NCBI GenBank assembly: GCA_964526505.1
Contig: CAZGJC010000040.1
Span: 1-13,808 of the forward strand
Source of the DNA: SVTX01 sp964526505
GTDB taxonomy: Bacteria > Bacillota > Clostridia > Oscillospirales > CAG-272
Reading direction: 5' to 3'
Length of the DNA: 13,808 nt
The first letter of the stretch is position 1; every line of letters starts with the position of its first letter. Position numbers and translations under genes: made by a program. This document shows, in pieces, positions 12,856 to 13,808 of this stretch. The notes beneath the pieces are model-generated. The model was given only the letters and a program-made list of their open reading frames with translations, ran no database searches and was not told the DNA's origin.

Positions 12856-12914
12856 TTATAACAATTGTTCATAACAAAAATTGTGCATTTTAACATTGCC
12901 CACACTCATATAAT
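12856..12914 (+). promoter_or_regulatory. Possible operator and -10 box of the LRR lipoprotein gene
   Basis: AACAATTGTT (12860-12869) is a perfect 10-bp palindrome flanked by TTAT and ATAA with one extra base. A TATAAT at 12909-12914 could be the -10 box; no good -35 hexamer lies 16-18 nt upstream, so the promoter may be weak or activator-dependent. Confidence 0.3.
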
Positions 12915-13011
12915 ACCGCAGACATATTTTCTCGTCTCCCCTCATATATTGTACCGTAAGACAAGCCGTCATAAAAATACTTGCGTCTTGTGCGAAAGGA
13001 AAGTAAATAAA

Positions 13012-13725
13012 ATGAAGAAAAATCCGAAATTAAAAATCATCACAATATCCGCCCTGTGCCTGTCACTTCTCTGCTTGCCGTCTTGTGCAACCGCCACCGA
13101 ACAGTCCGCTGACACCGCCATAACCGATAATATAAAATATGATGCCTATGAAGAAAAAATATCTTATTGCCTATCGCAAATAGTGTCGCTCGAAGAACAA
13201 CTTTCGCAAAAAAGCGAAGAACTCTATATATCGCAAAGTAAATATCAACTTGAAATATCAGCCCTCCAAACAACAATTGCCTCTCTCCAAAACCAAATGG
13301 ATGCGTCGGACAATAATTCCTCTCCCACCATTGACAATAACCCCGAAACGAATGGATTTAAAACCGACGATTTTGCCTATACCGTTGAAAATAATACAGT
13401 TGTAATCACAAAATATACGGGAAATAAAACCGAAGTGGAAATTCCGCAACAGTTAAACGGACTCCCCGTCGAATGTATCGGCGAGGGAGCGTTTGAGGGA
13501 ACAGCGGTAAAATCCGTAATACTCCCAGAAGGCGTCAAAAAAATAGATTGGTTCGCTTTCCGTGCTTGTACCGCCCTGCTTGAAATCACAATTCCCGCAT
13601 CCGTTAAAACCATAGAATACGGTGCCTTTGACCACGCCCGTAAATCATTCGTAATCAAAACCTCCGCAGACTCTTTCGCTCAGAAATACGCTCAAAGTTG
13701 GGGCTATATCTCGGTCATATCCTGA
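13012..13725 (+). CDS. Lipoprotein with coiled coil and BspA-type LRR domain
   Basis: The 237-residue product has a lipoprotein signal (residues 1-24) with lipobox LPSC and Cys25. Residues 43-96 form a heptad-rich coiled coil (EEQLSQKSEELYISQSKYQL), followed by an Asn/Asp/Pro/Ser linker (about 98-118). Residues 120-237 are a short LRR_5/BspA-like module: FAYTVENNTVVITKYTGN, VEIPQQLNGLPVECIGEGAF, VKSVILPEGVKKIDWFAF, LLEITIPASVKTIEYGAF and a closing segment YAQSWGYI. Such modules occur on surface proteins of gut and oral bacteria; the ligand is unknown. The start follows AAAGGAAAG with ~9 nt spacing; an upstream in-frame ATG at 12865 would precede the likely -10 box. It is transcribed divergently from the TasA-like operon. 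Confidence 0.85.
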   Translation: MKKNPKLKIITISALCLSLLCLPSCATATEQSADTAITDNIKYDAYEEKISYCLSQIVSLEEQLSQKSEELYISQSKYQLEISALQTTIASLQNQMDASDNNSSPTIDNNPETNGFKTDDFAYTVENNTVVITKYTGNKTEVEIPQQLNGLPVECIGEGAFEGTAVKSVILPEGVKKIDWFAFRACTALLEITIPASVKTIEYGAFDHARKSFVIKTSADSFAQKYAQSWGYISVIS

Positions 13726-13736
13726 TTTCACCTTTC

Positions 13737-13770
13737 AAAAATCCCCGTTGCACATCCGTGCAACGGGGAT
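13737..13770 (-). terminator. Strong hairpin terminator, better suited to leftward reading
   Basis: ATCCCCGTTGCAC and GTGCAACGGGGAT form a perfect 13-bp stem with a 4-nt loop. On the - strand it is followed by TTTTT (13741-13737), while on the + strand the next bases are ACCTATTCGG, with T-rich sequence only 10 nt later. It may stop the LRR lipoprotein transcript inefficiently and a convergent gene from beyond the right edge efficiently. Confidence 0.75.
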
Positions 13771-13808
13771 ACCTATTCGGTTTTATTTTACATAAGTATT
13801 GTATAAAT

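Overview
The window looks like chromosome of a low-GC, endospore-forming anaerobic Firmicute, most likely a gut-type clostridium. The strongest clue is an alpha/beta-type small acid-soluble spore protein (10449-10634). Supporting signs are textbook TTGACA/TATAAT sigma-A promoters with 17-nt spacers, purine-rich Shine-Dalgarno sites, a UPF0251 (DUF134)-NifX protein of the kind seen in anaerobes, and a TasA-like protein pair. No species is assigned.

Left part (1-2890): the edge holds a terminator from an upstream gene, then two broken genes joined tail to tail: the 3' end of a serine recombinase (+) and a Crp/Fnr regulator (-) that has lost its DNA-binding domain and also carries a stop codon and a frameshift. 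The regulator's promoter and the divergent promoter of the DUF134-NifX gene still carry paired Crp/Fnr-like operators 22 bp apart, each overlapping a -35 box. The DUF134-NifX gene is an in-frame fusion with a strong internal ribosome binding site just before the NifX part. It converges on a YjdF-like membrane protein gene across a shared terminator.

Middle part (2890-10380, all on the - strand): a promoter at 10352-10380 heads six closely packed genes: a large GT-C-like membrane glycosyltransferase, a DPM-synthase-like family 2 glycosyltransferase, an M29 aminopeptidase, a GH39-like TIM-barrel protein lacking its expected acid/base glutamate, ribonuclease HI, and a small lipoprotein followed by a terminator. 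The first two suggest polyprenyl-phosphate-linked sugar transfer to the cell surface; why the others share the run is unknown.

Right part (10380-13808): the spore protein gene with its terminator; about 600 bp of non-coding DNA packed with inverted and direct repeats; a two-gene operon of TasA-like membrane-anchored proteins with its own promoter and a tandem repeat in its leader; and a divergent lipoprotein gene with a coiled coil and a BspA-type leucine-rich repeat domain. The last hairpin has its T-run on the - strand, suggesting a convergent gene beyond the right edge.

No obviously new defence or mobile system is present. The points most worth following are the orphaned Crp/Fnr operators, the nested start in DUF134-NifX, the catalytically incomplete GH39-like protein, and the dispersed hairpin repeat found at both ends of the window.
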